DNA of 64,000 nucleotides from Prunella strophiata (taxonomy: Eukaryota > Chordata > Aves > Passeriformes > Prunellidae), in the NCBI GenBank assembly GCA_036583965.1, contig JAZBQD010000001.1, positions 27,376,597 through 27,440,596 of the forward strand. Direction: 5' to 3'. This document shows, piece after piece, positions 1 through 12,094 of this stretch. Below the pieces are notes generated by a model. The model was not told the DNA's origin and searched no databases. It worked only from the letters and a program-made list of their open reading frames with translations. Numbering within the stretch: the first letter of the stretch is position 1; the number at the start of each line of letters is the position of its first letter. The translations under genes and the position numbers were made by a program.

Positions 1-1397
1 AGATTCCACAGCTCAGTTTTGCATACAAATATACACATGCAAATATTCCTGGGTCTAGAAGAAACAATGCAGAGCCACTTTACTGAATCATGTTTTAAGG
101 TCAAATTAAGCATCCATGGCCCACCACCAGATTCAGACAGTCAAAAATTGAAGCACATCTTTCACCATCAACTGGGATGCATGGGGGAACCCTAAACAAG
201 ACAGCTCTAAAATGATATTTTTGAGAACAAAATCATGTAAGCTCCTAATCTCAAACTGGGACCAGAATTTTTGTATCTCTTTCTGTGCAAAAGGAAGATT
301 TTTATTTAAAACAGCTGTCATCAAAGCTGTCACACTGCTCAGCTACTCATTTGTTCTACACAGCCATTCACATTTTCCTTCATCTCTTTTGAGAAATTGA
401 ACCCTTTTAAGGAGAAACCTCTCTGGTCAGTCAATCTCTCTATAATCAGAGAATCAAGCTCAGCAGAATGGCAAATCTATACTCAGAGGTCAGAAATTAA
501 GATTTCAAACTTTATAGCTCCCTCATCATCCAAACCTGTGGTCAGGGAATTATGAGTGTCCCCAAGGTCTCTCATAAGCTGCTCTCTTCTACTATTTCTT
601 CACCTCCTATATTTCTACCCTAGAATTTAGTACAGCATAACAACCTCCACAATGCAGCAAAATATTGTTCAAACCAGAGTGCTTTAAATCTTCATTTTCA
701 TTGTTTTTCTGGACATCTTATACTAAAGAATCTGTGTCAAAAGTGCTGCAGAGATCTGTTTCTATTAAAATTACCAGTCAATTGCATGAATTCTGTGTAA
801 ACCTAACTTGCACAAATTGATGTGCCTGGAAGAAAGGTTTAACTTGATTTCTATAATTGTAAAAGTCCAGGTGTAGTTTCTACCCTCCCTCTGAAGGCAA
901 GGAAAGATTTAATTTCTTCTGCACTCTTGAGGATATGCCCTAGTAATCAGATGTTCTACACAGAAGCCCTCAAATTCAGCCTCCATTCCTCAACCCTGCT
1001 GTGCAAGCCAAGCTGCACTGACATCACAAGAAATTTTCCCAAGCAGCTGGTGACAAACAAGCTTTCTAATAGAAAATTGCCCCTAAAAATAAATATGCTG
1101 CATCTATAGATTCAACAGTATTTGTAGGCATGTATACAAAGAACAGAAAATCTCTAAACTTTGGTCTCAGAAAACCAACTGCATCTCACAAACACAGGGA
1201 TATTCTAGTTTTTGTAAATTTATCTTTCAGTCACTGTCTTCACTCCATGATTTTGCACAAACTGTCCTTAAATACTGAGTTGTCTTTCTTTTCTATAATG
1301 AGGAAGCTTTTAATGATTAGAAATCTTTTTGATTAAGCAGTGATATAATTTTAATTATTTCCCCACTGTGGTCCCACCCTACCATTAATTCTTAGGG

Positions 1398-1434
1398 GGT
1401 AACATACCTCCTGGTATGGTAACATACCTCCTGG
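1398..1434. repeat. 20-bp tandem duplication
   Basis: The unit 'ggtaacatacctcctggtat' occurs once in full (1398-1417) and is followed directly by 17 bases of a second, identical copy. This looks like a recent local slippage event. Confidence 0.9.
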
Positions 1435-1599
1435 GTGTCTGGCCTCTGGTCCTTGCTTTATCTCCTACTTGTTCATCCTAAAAGCTTCTTTTGATGGAGT
1501 GAGAAAAAAATCAGGCAGGCAAACATACACATAGCTGTACACAGTCTGACTCCCTCCACAGCACACTGCTTACACACAAATGAGATAAAAATTACTTCT

Positions 1600-1623
1600 A
1601 AGATGAAAAGCACTTTTCATCTT
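1600..1623. repeat. 24-bp near-perfect palindrome
   Basis: The arm 'aagatgaaaag' at 1600-1610 is exactly complementary to 'cttttcatctt' at 1613-1623, with only 'ca' between them. The 11-bp arms are perfect. Function is unknown. Confidence 0.9.
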
Positions 1624-2586
1624 GAGACCCCATTTCCTATCACATAGAACTTTCCAAAATTATGTTACTTTTGAGATATATGTGATTTCAACACTAGCAA
1701 TGCCAGCTGAAGTGGGAACTTTGAAAGAAATGTTAAGCTCAATCAGTTTGATCATTAAAGTTATGCAAATGGAAAAACGCATTCCTTCCTTTTAAGCTTT
1801 GCTACATTTTAGTTGCAGCCATAAAATTCAAGAAGTGAGGATGATGTTTAAATGTCAGAAGCTTGACAGCATCTTAGCACAGTCCCAGCTGTGGTCAATA
1901 GTAGAGCTTCTCTGTATTTCAACAGGAACATGATTTTACTCACAGTCTTCACAGAACAACTGAGAACTGGCTCAAGTTTAAATGTGAAGCTGTAGAGATT
2001 ACTTGTCTGAAGGAGCAGATTTCACTGCAAACAGCTGAGAAAGTTCTGAAGCAAAATGTCCTAGCCCAAAGGTAAGACAGGCTTGTGCTGCACATCACAC
2101 GATGTCACTGTCAGTGCACACTGGGGGCTCTCACTGTCCTGCAACACAAATGTCAGGTTCCCTGTCAGGAGAGCATGCTGCTGCAGCAGTGTCCTCCAAG
2201 AGGTTGGTCTCTGAGGCAGCTGCCATTATCTACCCATTTCAAATATATGAAGAATAAGTTGTATAAATAGTGTGGAAACTCCTCAGGAAGTGCTCTGGAC
2301 CTGTGCTGGAAGACATCCCCCCTAAAGCCAGCAGAAGTGTTCCTGCTGAAGCAGAGCACTTCCCTGAGTTATGGCATGGGGAGTTCCTTCCCTATGAAAC
2401 TTCAGGCCTTTACTTACTGAAGCAAAAAGATTTTTAATTAGAAATTATTTTCTTCATTAAAAACCAGTAGGATAAGGAGAGTTGCCATTTGATGAAATAC
2501 AATTGTCCTATCATCTTTCTTATCCCAAAGAGATTTTTAGTTTGGCAGTTATTGTGTCTACATTATTTTTAAAAGCCTACATAAGC

Positions 2587-2675
2587 AAAAAAAAAAAAAA
2601 AAAACACCAAAACAAAACAAACAAAAAAAAAAAAAAAACAACAAAAAACCACACACAACAAAAAAAAAAAAGAAG
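2587..2675. repeat. A-rich low-complexity tract
   Basis: Runs of 18, 16 and 11 adenines are joined by (aaac)-like spacers. No retroposon body recognisable to me precedes it, so this is more likely a microsatellite-like expansion than a poly(A) tail. Confidence 0.9.
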
Positions 2676-4180
2676 TTGAATTATAAACAGGAAAATTCTG
2701 AAAAACAAACTTTTGAAATCATTGCTCTAACATATGACCTATGGCCGTACAGTAATTTAACCTCATGTTTTATACTGAGTCTAATTGAATTAAAAAGATA
2801 TTTATTATTAATATAGAATATTTTATATTCTTATTATCAAGCTTCTATGAAGTTTGCAATTTGGCCAAGTAAATCAGATCTACTATAAGAGCCAAATATT
2901 GACATGCCTACACAATCTGAATTACCTGTTAGCTCACAAGTGGCCATGCTCGCTATTTTTGTAAAACAAGAGACTTATATTTACTCAATTGTAAATGTAA
3001 AGTCCTCATGTCTCTGAGAATCCTGAGACACGCTGAGAAGATAAATCTATGGCCAAGGTAGCTGAAAACCAAAATCAAATAGAAAGATAGAGTTGTTTTG
3101 GTTTTTTTTTTTAAGAACAGATTAAAACTAAAAACAAGAGTAATTGCAATCTCTTTTTTTTTTTTTTTCTCTGAAGCTACACAGGTCAGTTTTTATATTA
3201 AAATACTGTACAATATACTCATGTATAAAGAGCTTGCATTTTTATTCTAATTTGTTTTCCTTCAGGTTCAGAATTACCAGCAAAGAAAATTGCTCTAATT
3301 GCAATGCTTTGCCTACAAGTGGTGATTATAGCTTAGTGGATTGTTAGGACACGACACTGCACAACTTATTAGATCAAACTGAGTGAAGCCTACACCATAC
3401 CAATTTTTAAATGTAGGTAAAGCAAGTTAAGCTCTCTCAGAAAATCTAAATATTTATGACCCAAAATTATGGGTGTCAACCTGCCAGGCACATTACATGA
3501 TCCCTGATTCAGAACTATGAAATAATCATAGGGAAAAGCTGCCACAATATAGGATGTCATTAAAACCCAACAGCAGCAAAATCAATTTTAATTAGATCCC
3601 AAGAAATGAATATGTAGAGACCAAAAGCCTTTCTTCAATATATTAATAAAGTTTTTTTACTTGGTTAGTTTTATGGAATTCATCAAAGGGATGCTGAGTG
3701 ACTGAAAAGGTGCACATGAAAGCACTGAGATAGTGAATTGCATACAGAGGTATTTCTACATTTCCAGATATTTATTTTTAGTCTAATGAATACTCTCATA
3801 GAGAATGCAAATATCTGGAGGACAGCACAGCTCTCTAAGGTTGTACATTCAGAATGAAGTATCTCAACCTACTACTTATGACCAAATGATAATTGTCCAT
3901 AAGAAAACAAAGTTGAGCACTTCATCTACTAGAAGTTGTCATTTCCTAACTACTACTTAGATTCCAGTTACAGTGGATATATACAGGATTTTACAGATTA
4001 GTAGTATTATAGCAGAAATTACTTTTCTGGCCCATTATTTAAACCCAAGCACCATTTTTCTAAAACTAAATTACAGTCTATGTTTCCTAAAGTGCAGATC
4101 ACAAATCTGGCTAGTGGCAGAGATTTTAATGGGCATGTTTATTTTTTTTTTCCCTGAAGTTTAAATTTCTGGTTTATATT
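2676..4180. other. gene-free AT-rich sequence
   Basis: No gene seen. It contains a T15 run at 3154-3168, a T10 run at 4142-4151 and an 11-bp-arm hairpin at 3763-3819. The other sequence is non-repetitive AT-rich DNA. Confidence 0.65.
3763..3819. repeat. inverted repeat with 11-bp arms and inner hairpin
   Basis: 'tccagatattt' (3763-3773) is the exact complement of 'aaatatctgga' (3809-3819). Between them 'atactct' and 'agagaat' can form a smaller stem with one mismatch, so the whole 57 nt could fold as a stem with an asymmetric internal loop. Confidence 0.85.
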
Positions 4181-4212
4181 AAAAAAAAAGAAAAAAAAAA
4201 AAAAAGAAAAAA
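4181..4212. repeat. A-rich homopolymer tract
   Basis: Thirty of 32 bases are A, interrupted by two G. It immediately precedes the tentative CR1-like tail. Confidence 0.95.
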
Positions 4213-4237
4213 GCTCTTTTGTTGTTGTGTGCCAGTG

Positions 4238-4342
4238 ATGATGGGATAATGGATTAGGTCAGGCACTATCAGTGTATGGAGGAGTGGGTTAGGTGATGAG
4301 ACAAGTAATCTCTTCCAGCACTTTAGCATTTCTTGTATCCTG
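4238..4342 (+). mobile_element. decayed CR1-like 3' tail (tentative)
   Basis: The stretch from 'ggtcaggcactatcagtgt' to 'atctcttccagca' follows, with many substitutions, the order of the CR1 3' end (the 'tagtgt...ggttgg...tgatgatct...cttccaac' blocks). It lies just after an A-rich tract at 4181-4212. The likeness is weak enough to be coincidental; a RepeatMasker run would settle it. Confidence 0.42.
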
Positions 4343-4762
4343 CAAAGCAGTTTAGTCTGAAATATTTCCTAGATTGTAGACTACAATTATTATATGCTTT
4401 GTTTATATACTGTTATCTTCACTTGTTAATAATTCCTGACAGTAATAAAAGACTCCAGGAAGTTAACACAAAAAGCTTGAAGCAAGATGCAGCTGAAAAT
4501 CACCTCAAATGCTTTCCACTAGTCCCTCCTGTCCTGCCAAGCTTTGTTTCACCACACAGCTGCAGCCTGGATGCTCCTATGAACCACTCACACTACACAT
4601 CTAGCTCAAGGCAAGGCAGCTTGCATATTTAACATTTTGGTATCTGTACAACTCATGGAAAACTCAGGTTTCCAATAGCATTGTAGAATGCATACTGTAT
4701 TTTAAGTGGAAATAAGTGTAAAATAAGTGTATGGAACTAATGCATTTTGGCACAGGTAATGG

Positions 4763-4787
4763 TTTTTTTTTAAAAAAAAAAAAAAAA
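4763..4787. repeat. T9-A16 homopolymer junction
   Basis: Nine T are followed directly by sixteen A, giving a self-complementary AT block. Low complexity only. Confidence 0.95.
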
Positions 4788-5592
4788 CAACTGCAACATT
4801 CTCTCACCATCTGGTATAAAATGGTTGTTCTTTCCTGTAAAAATGATTGGAGCTGTAATATCTGATCAACCAAATCTCAGCCCTCAACTGAGCTAAATCA
4901 CTCTTTCTGCTCTGGTTGCATGATATACTAACCCTAAAAGCAGTGCTGTTGCCAAATACATCACGTGTGCATTGAGGAATGCAACTGAAACAAAAGACAG
5001 ATGAAACTGTGACATTTTGAGAACAAGAATAAATGTTATAAATAATACTTGTTAAAATATTATTTGTTTATGAATGCAGGTCATCAGATTATTTTCTTAA
5101 AAGAAAAAGTAAATTTGTGGATTAATCAGGATTTCAGTGATACTCTGTACTAATGACACAGGAATCCTCCTCATCAAAGCTCACAGGTGGAGTATTAATG
5201 TGTCCACAAAATATGATGTGCATGTGTCCACAGAGCTCAAAGATTGACACAGCAGATCAAGACCCCCCTGTTAGCAGAGAGAGGTTTTAGCCATTTAAGA
5301 GGGTGAGCAATCAGTAGGAAACAAAAATTAAATGAAAGCAGCCTAATGATAGAAGAATACTCTGAAATACAGTAGCCAATACTACACAATTGATCTCTTG
5401 GCTTGCACAGTAGACTGATACTCTAAAATAAAAAGGTAGGACAAGAGGTTGATGACAGATTTTGAGTTTCCTATTCTTTTATAGTTTACTTTTGACACTC
5501 TGTGGGAAAATTTCTGATTAATAACTTTTTCTTTTTTTTTTTTTTAATTTAACCTCATGCTGAAAAGCCTCTGGTGATGGTGGAGAATGAGA

Positions 5593-5613
5593 GCTGTTTC
5601 CTTGGGAAACAGC
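5593..5613. repeat. perfect 9-bp-arm hairpin with 3-nt spacer
   Basis: 'gctgtttcc' (5593-5601), spacer 'ttg', then 'ggaaacagc' (5605-5613). The arms are perfect and include four to five G/C positions each, unlike the AT-only palindromes nearby. The core resembles dyad binding sites of the RFX X-box or EBF type with one mismatch to either. That resemblance is an inference from consensus knowledge. Confidence 0.85.
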
Positions 5614-7239
5614 ACAATTGAAAAATAGGGCTGCAAAAACTCCTTTTTATGACCTAACATGAGTTTGGAAAAATCCAGATGAGGTGCCTTTCCTAGTAAC
5701 ATGCAAAGTCAGTCTGGTAAGTGATAGCATCAAGTGCCAGAGCACAGAAAGGTCTGTCCCAGTACTTTTGAGGGGCTGTAGTGGGGTTCACATCAGCAAC
5801 TCTATCCCCAGACACACAGAGTATTACTGCAGGGCTGTTTGTAGAATAATGCCAGGGCTGGGCAGTGATGAGAATGCAACATGGAAACAGTTTTCTTGAT
5901 TTCATTGTAATTGGTCCCAGGCTTAGAATAAAACTCAAGCTTATGTACTTAATTTACCTAATTGCCTTGCTGTATGAGGCCTCTGTACTTAAATTGTTAG
6001 CATATCATCCTGACAGGCTGTAAACTATGGCTTTATATCAGCAAATAAATGTAAAAGTATTGATGTACAGTCTGCCACTGCTGGAACACTGTGTAATTTA
6101 CACATCCATTATGCAGCCACAAACACATAGATCCATATCTTCCTGTAGCAGCTCTATCCAAGCTGTCTAGATTTTAGCCAGTGCTACCCATTTATTCTTA
6201 AATCACTTGTGCTAGCATTGTTTTAACACCCTAAGAAGACATGTTTGACAGAGCAATCAGAAAAGTCATCTAACTGTATCTCATATCCAGGTTGCATCTA
6301 ACACTGAAGGAATTTGTTTGGCAGAAATTCATTATTAAGAAGGCATTTACTGTTTTCCTTCCTCTCCCTCTCTTTGCTCCTTTTCCTTTCAATATTTTTT
6401 GGTTGGTTGGCTGTTTTTTAGGTGTCTGGCCTGCAGTGTGTGCTGCAGAGCAGAATAATTACTTTCTAGGACCCTTGGTGGATACAGTCCAACCAAGAAT
6501 CATTCATAGGGTTTGTTTAACCATTGTGCAATAGGTGGTACAAATGCAAAAATCTGTTGCTATTTGATCAAGAAGCTTTGACCTGATCATTGTGTGTCTG
6601 GAATTTCACATCCCTAAGATCTCCCACTCAGAATTAACCCTCTTCCCCCTCCAATGTCACTCCTATTCCTAAAGCAGGCTTTTAACAGAAAGTCGCAAAT
6701 GAAGAAGTGAATGGCAGTGAATTCAGACAATGAATAAACAAACAGAATAAACTGGAATAATCATTATTTGTCCTAAAGAGAATGAAAGTTTCAGCGACTT
6801 TGAATTGAAATTAGAATGTGAATTTCATTCCAAAGGAGGAATTAGTTCTAATACAGTATAATTTCACTCTTTGGTAAGGCCTTTTACTTCCAGGACTGCT
6901 AACAGGCTCCCTGGAGTGGCTCTACAACAGTGACTTCCCAGCTTTTGAGATTTTCTGTCTCAGGCAACTTCATTAGCATTCATTAGCAGGACTGCCACAC
7001 AAGCCAGCCCAAGGCTCGGTGTCCTCCACAGAGCTTAACCCCCTGGCAGAACTATTGCAGAATTCAGTTCACAGTTCAGTTCTCTGACAGCTTCCACATT
7101 TCCTGTGTCCCCAAGGCCTTGCTGCCCTGCAAGGGCAGATGCCCCAGTGCTCCTGCTGTCCTGGCAATGGAGGGTCCAGCAGGGCCAGGGCAGGGGTGTC
7201 CTTGGACCCAGCCCTGGTGGTGCCACAGCTCAGATCCTC

Positions 7240-7670
7240 TACAGAGGGGGCAATGAAGCTGAGGAGGGTCTGGAGCACCATTCCTATGTGGAATGGCTGA
7301 GGGAGCTGGGGGTGTTTAGCCTGGAGAAAAAGGGGCTTGGGGATCACCTTGTCACTCTCTGCAACTCCCTGAAAGGAGGTTGCAGCCAGGTGGGGACTTG
7401 GTCTCTTCTCACAGATAACAAGCAACAGAACAAGAGAAAATGGCCTTGAGTCATGCCAGGGGACATTTAGTTTGTATATTAAAAAAAAATTCTTCACTGA
7501 AAGAGTAGTCAGGCATTGGAACAGGCTGCTCAGGGAATCAGTGGAGTCACCAGTCCTGGAGGCATTTAAAGGACATGGAGATGTGATACTTTGGGATATG
7601 GTTTAGTGGTAGACTCAGTAGTGTAAGGTTAGTGATTGGAATGAGGATCTTGTTTTCCTATGACTTTTCA
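7240..7670 (+). mobile_element. CR1 LINE retrotransposon, 5'-truncated 3' fragment
   Basis: This is the tail end of a CR1 non-LTR retrotransposon in sense orientation. Typical CR1 3' blocks appear in order: the 'ctggagcacc' block near 7269, 'gcctggagaa' near 7319, 'gaaaggaggttgcagcca' at 7371, 'caggcattggaacaggctgc' at 7511-7530, and 'gggatatggtttagtgg' near 7593. The piece is about 430 bp against roughly 4.5 kb for a full CR1, so it is the usual 5'-truncated, dead copy. It carries no reverse transcriptase domain. The short 8-bp tandem tail of CR1 is not preserved; the match fades at about 7660-7670. The left edge is uncertain because the GC-richer 7010-7240 sequence does not look like CR1 to me. 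Assignment rests on recognition of the family consensus, not an alignment. Confidence 0.92.
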
Positions 7671-10600
7671 ATTTGTGTGCAAGGCCAAGAAGGCCTCAAG
7701 GTGAAACTGAAATGCACACAAATTTCTTCTGCACAATCAGTTGTCTATCTTAGCTAGACCTTCAGGCTTTTCTTTGACAAGAATAATTATTGAGAGTTTA
7801 TTTACTACAACAATATCGGAACCTTTTGTAAGACACTGCTCTCCAGTCACCATAAGAATTAGAATAACATTACTGCTGCTAATAAAATATATTACTGCAT
7901 TTCATAAGATTCACAGACCCCTTTCCCATCAGTTTTATAGAAAATTAAGGCTCAGTGGGTTTTGTTTTTTTTTTTTTTGTTGTTTGGTTTTTTTTTTTTT
8001 TTTTTTTTTTTTTACACTTGCTATGCTTCATTTCAGGATTACAATAGGTCTTGGAATTTGGGAACCTCTTAAATACTATCCCTGATTGGACATAAAAGAA
8101 CAGCAATAGTCTAAATCCATGTGTAATTGTCTTTTCAGAAAAATGAGATATGAGAGTGAACACTATTTCAGTATCATTTCAGTGGGACAGGATTCAGCCT
8201 TAAATGTTCTAGTCACTAATTTCTGCTTTGATGACATGATTATTACCTAAATGTAGGAGAAAGAAACAGAATTTTTATACAACGTGGGTGTTTTCACCTG
8301 CTACATGTAAGAAAAAAAAAAGCCCACAGCTTGAAGCACATCAGAGTAGCAATGGTAATTAGGTATTGGCATATCATCCAAGAAAAAAAAAGAAAAGAGC
8401 TTGAAAAATGATACAGCTTAATAAAGGTTTAGTACCCTAGAGCTATGCAACAAGTTCTCAAAGGGAAATGTAAATTGTGAATGACAAACACTTGTGATTC
8501 TTACAAGGGACAACCAGCAAGAAACACAGGGAATAAACAAAAATTATCCCATTAAAGTCTGTGTAAGGAGTATGATCACACATCTGTATGCAGGCCTTCA
8601 AGCAGTCAGACAGTTTTCCACAAATGCCAATTGCCATATCACACATGGCACCTTCCTGTAGAAGTTATGGCTGTTAATCTCATCTAAAGTACACCTGCAG
8701 TGACAGCATCTACCAGGAAATTTACACAGAAATGAGAGAATATTACTTTCTGAATCAATTTAAGACCTCAAAACATTCTGGACCAAATTTTTCATTGCCA
8801 ATGAAAAATTTATATATGAAAAGTTTTTTATAGCCAGTGCTTCCAAAACATAATGCAACCATGTTACTAATTATGATCAGAACTAGTACAGAATTCTAGA
8901 TAGATAAAATGCTACTAAAACCTTAGAAGACTGCAGTAACCAAATGCATTTATATATGTGGTTTCTGAAATGAACTGACAGTTCAGGGTACACCAAATCA
9001 GAATAAACATATATTCACCTGGAAATCTGAAAAGATGAAGAACAGGTTTAGAACAGTTTGTACAGCTGAGATTGCCTTGTGTCCATCAGAGTCAATGACA
9101 AGCACTGGACAGGTCAGCTGGAGCTGAGCAGAGCTTAGACCAGGCACACCAGCAGGCTTCTGCTTGTTCCTATTCTTAGAGCCAGCTGCTCTGAGCTACC
9201 TCACTTGCAGCCATGTAGATATTTTTGGAGTCTGGAATTTCCAGCCTTTTAGTTTTTCTGTTCAAGTACAACCTCCCAGACAAGCTCACCCTACAATTCT
9301 AATTGGACCTGGAAGAAAATGTAAAGATTTGAGCATTTGTTTGAAATTGGAAGGCAACCAAATTTTTGAAAGCTTCCTTAAAATGAAATAGCTTTTTTTT
9401 TCTGTCCAGATTGAAATGCTGCATGACATGTTAAAGAGAAATATTGAACTGGCCCTCCTGAGCACAAAATTGTATTCATTAGGGGCTTTTTCCCTTGTTC
9501 AACAGAAATGATTTCCATATTAGAACATTACATAAGTATATTTCATATATGGATAAAATTGCTCTTTGCTTCACTCTCCTTGATATTTCTCCCCACAAAG
9601 ATACAGGGAGCTCGCATTCTGCAGCTGAATTACGTTACAACAACACAGATGGAACTTTAGATGTAAAGCCATATTTTTAGCCAAAGCACAGTTGAAGCAA
9701 TGTCATCTGATGCAGTTAGAGACATATAGAGAGGCACTTGCAGTAATACACATTTATCACTTTTAGTGAATGGCTGATGCACAGCACCCTGTGTACCCTC
9801 TCCTTCAGAAGGGCAATAACTTAAAATATACTTTTTTCCTTGAACAGGGAAGAATGGAGCATTCTATTCCTATATGTGGCCTGATACTTGTGATTCATTT
9901 GGCTGCCATTCAAGCTATTCCTGCAGTTTTCCCTCTGTGTGAAAACTCATCTTTGCATGGGCACTTGTGTAACTGCCCCAGGGTGAAACCTTTGGTCATT
10001 TCTCTCAGAGAAAGCAGGTATTCATTGTAAGAATTGTGAAATTCCACCTCCAGAGCACAGGTGTGAATTTCCATACATTTGCAACTGTCAGAGGGAATGC
10101 TCAATGTCCTTCATGGTAACATGATCATTTCCAACAGCAAAATCCCCTCATTTCATGAAGGATCTGAGCTGGAATCAGAACCATTTACCTTTATCACAAA
10201 GTACTGCTGTGATGTTTCTCAGGTATGAGAGGCTTTATTATTTCTGGTATATTGAATATCTGATCTTAAAAATCAGAAAAAAAATCCTATTAAAATAGGA
10301 ATTTGAAAGCACTGCAAGCATTTGGAATTTTAAAGAACTAAGAAAGGCAGAGGGTTCCATGCAGTGCTCTGATATTCATAGTTCTCATTTCCTGAATTTT
10401 GATGTCCCATACAGACACATCAGTGAGGTGCTGGACAAAACTTTCTGGAAGAATAAACAAATGCCCCTCCAACAATTTGACCAAGTAATATCTTGCAAAT
10501 ATATCTAAGGGCAGCAGCAGCCCCTTGTCAATATGGTTGTCACTGATTTTAGAAGATTAAGAAGCTGTTGGAAGCATCTCTTCAGCAAGTCCTTCCCCAT

Positions 10601-12052
10601 AAAGAATATTACTGTAGCAGCTCTTTGTAGAGCAAAGGAAAATCTAAAAAAATCTTTAAATATTAGAGGCCTTGCAGCCTCTCCTTGAAAAATGCAGCAT
10701 TTTTTAGTACTTTATATTTCTGGTAAACAGGATTCAGATCCTGGCAACAGGTTAGGGAGCACTATTCCTAGTAAAAAAGACAAGGAGAGAATAAGCCAAG
10801 GAGGCAGCACAGGAAGGAACAGCTTCCTAGAAAGCCTGCTGCTGTTGGTAAGGAAAGAAAAGATGCCACAGAATGGCCAAAGGACTGCTACCTTTAACCT
10901 CAAGGGACAATAAGCAGCCACCACAAGCTAGTCAGTGTTTTCTGAGGCACTTCACCTTTAGAGAGGAAAACATGAATTTCTTTTCTCTGCAAAGTTTCCT
11001 ACTTCCCAGTAAGAAGTCTCCAATAGTATTTTATAAACTGTTAAAGCAAAGAAAGTCAGAAACAGCTTTTTGAAGGCTGTTTTACTTGCCTTCCTCCCCA
11101 GTGGGAAAAAAATGAGCAGATAGCAGCCACATGAGACTGGAGAGTGTGGGTGGATGGTCAGGGTACAGAATGTTAGATTACTCAGCAGTTTAGCTGGCTC
11201 TGATATGTACCCATGACTACATCTTGAGTCCTCCCCAGAAAAAGCATTTAATTCATCTCAGAAAAGTGAAAAAGTAATTACTGAATAAATGATAGAGCCC
11301 CACCTACTGTTTTATTGCATACATTTCTATATAGACAGACACACACTTTATGCAAATGCAATTCATTAATGCATGCATGGTCATTTCTATTAGAGGAGCC
11401 CTAATTATGGATTATAATCCCACCATGGGTATGTTTTGCATACACACACAACTGAGGATTTTGCAGTTAAAATCTAGAAAAACAGGTGGATTTCTTTCCT
11501 TCCCCCTTGTAAGTCAGGCTTCTCTGCTTCATATCAGCATACACACATAACAAAAGCTCCCCAGGGAAAGATTAAAATTTTTCAAAAAGCTTTGAAAATC
11601 TTTTGGTCAGCAGTTGACAGAACAAATGCTCATTTCACTAACAACACTGGTATTGGGGATCACTGAGGTTCTATCATCCCATTACCATCCTTACTAGATT
11701 ATCTGGCATATTTTCTACCCAGAATCTCTATATTCACGTGCAAAAGGAAAATATTCCAGCCATGTGAACATCCCTTGAAGTGGCACAAGTTTTGTTATTG
11801 AAATAGAAAAGTCTAAATGCAATGTGCATGAAAGATAAGGGTTGCATTATTCTCATTTTAAGGAAATGGAACCACAGGACACTGGGAGTGAGGGAAGTAC
11901 CACCCAGACATTGAATGTCTTGTCCAGACCACCAGCTCACCAACACATTCCCTGCTCATAAATAATGCAGCACAGAAGCTGACTCCCAGCACACACAGCG
12001 CCTTTAAAAAGGACCTATTTCACCTGCCTCCTTGTCATTGCTGTGCTTTCAC
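7671..12052. other. gene-free AT-rich sequence
   Basis: No gene recognised. Contents noted are the long T tract at 7960-8013, an octamer-like 'atgcaaat' near 11351 and scattered short A runs. A 7-bp-arm palindrome 'tcctatt-aa-aatagga' lies at 10285-10300. No frame exceeds about 115 codons, and the longest one spans the T tract. Confidence 0.65.
7960..8013. repeat. T-rich tract
   Basis: Two long T runs (about 14 and 26 bases) are separated by 'gttgtttgg'. On the opposite strand this is an A tract. No retroposon body is recognisable on either side. Confidence 0.95.
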
Positions 12053-12094
12053 TTCAGTTTCATGTGAACTGAAATTCCCATTGCAAAGGGAATT
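12053..12094. repeat. two adjacent stem-loops
   Basis: The first stem is 'ttcagtt' (12053-12059) with 'aactgaa' (12067-12073) and a 7-nt loop. The second is 'aattccc' (12073-12079) with 'gggaatt' (12088-12094) and an 8-nt loop. Both stems are perfect at 7 bp and they share base 12073. Confidence 0.8.

Larger units (their letters stand above)
1..2586. other. gene-free AT-rich sequence
   Basis: No coding potential recognised: the longest frames here are under 70 codons and share nothing with known families. Noted inside are a 20-bp tandem duplication at 1398-1434 and a 24-bp palindrome at 1600-1623. There is a somewhat GC-richer patch at about 2085-2400 without any recognisable motif or CpG enrichment. 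Confidence 0.7.
4343..7239. other. gene-free sequence
   Basis: No gene recognised. A T9-A16 homopolymer junction lies at 4763-4787, a T-rich tract at about 5526-5545 and a GC-containing perfect hairpin at 5593-5613. From about 7010 to 7240 the DNA becomes clearly GC-richer ahead of the CR1; this patch has short frames on both strands but no recognised domain. Confidence 0.65.

Noticed and set aside
2482..2679. Lys/Asn-rich 65-codon frame
   Set aside because: Produced by the A-rich tract at 2587-2675.
7069..7497. 142-codon frame on the - strand
   Set aside because: Much of it runs antisense through the CR1 3' end and the GC-richer flank, where stops are rare. It is a by-product of composition, not a gene.
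7741..8163. Phe-rich (+) and Lys-rich (-) frames over the T tract
   Set aside because: Low-complexity translation only. The + frame opens on TTG and has no domain.
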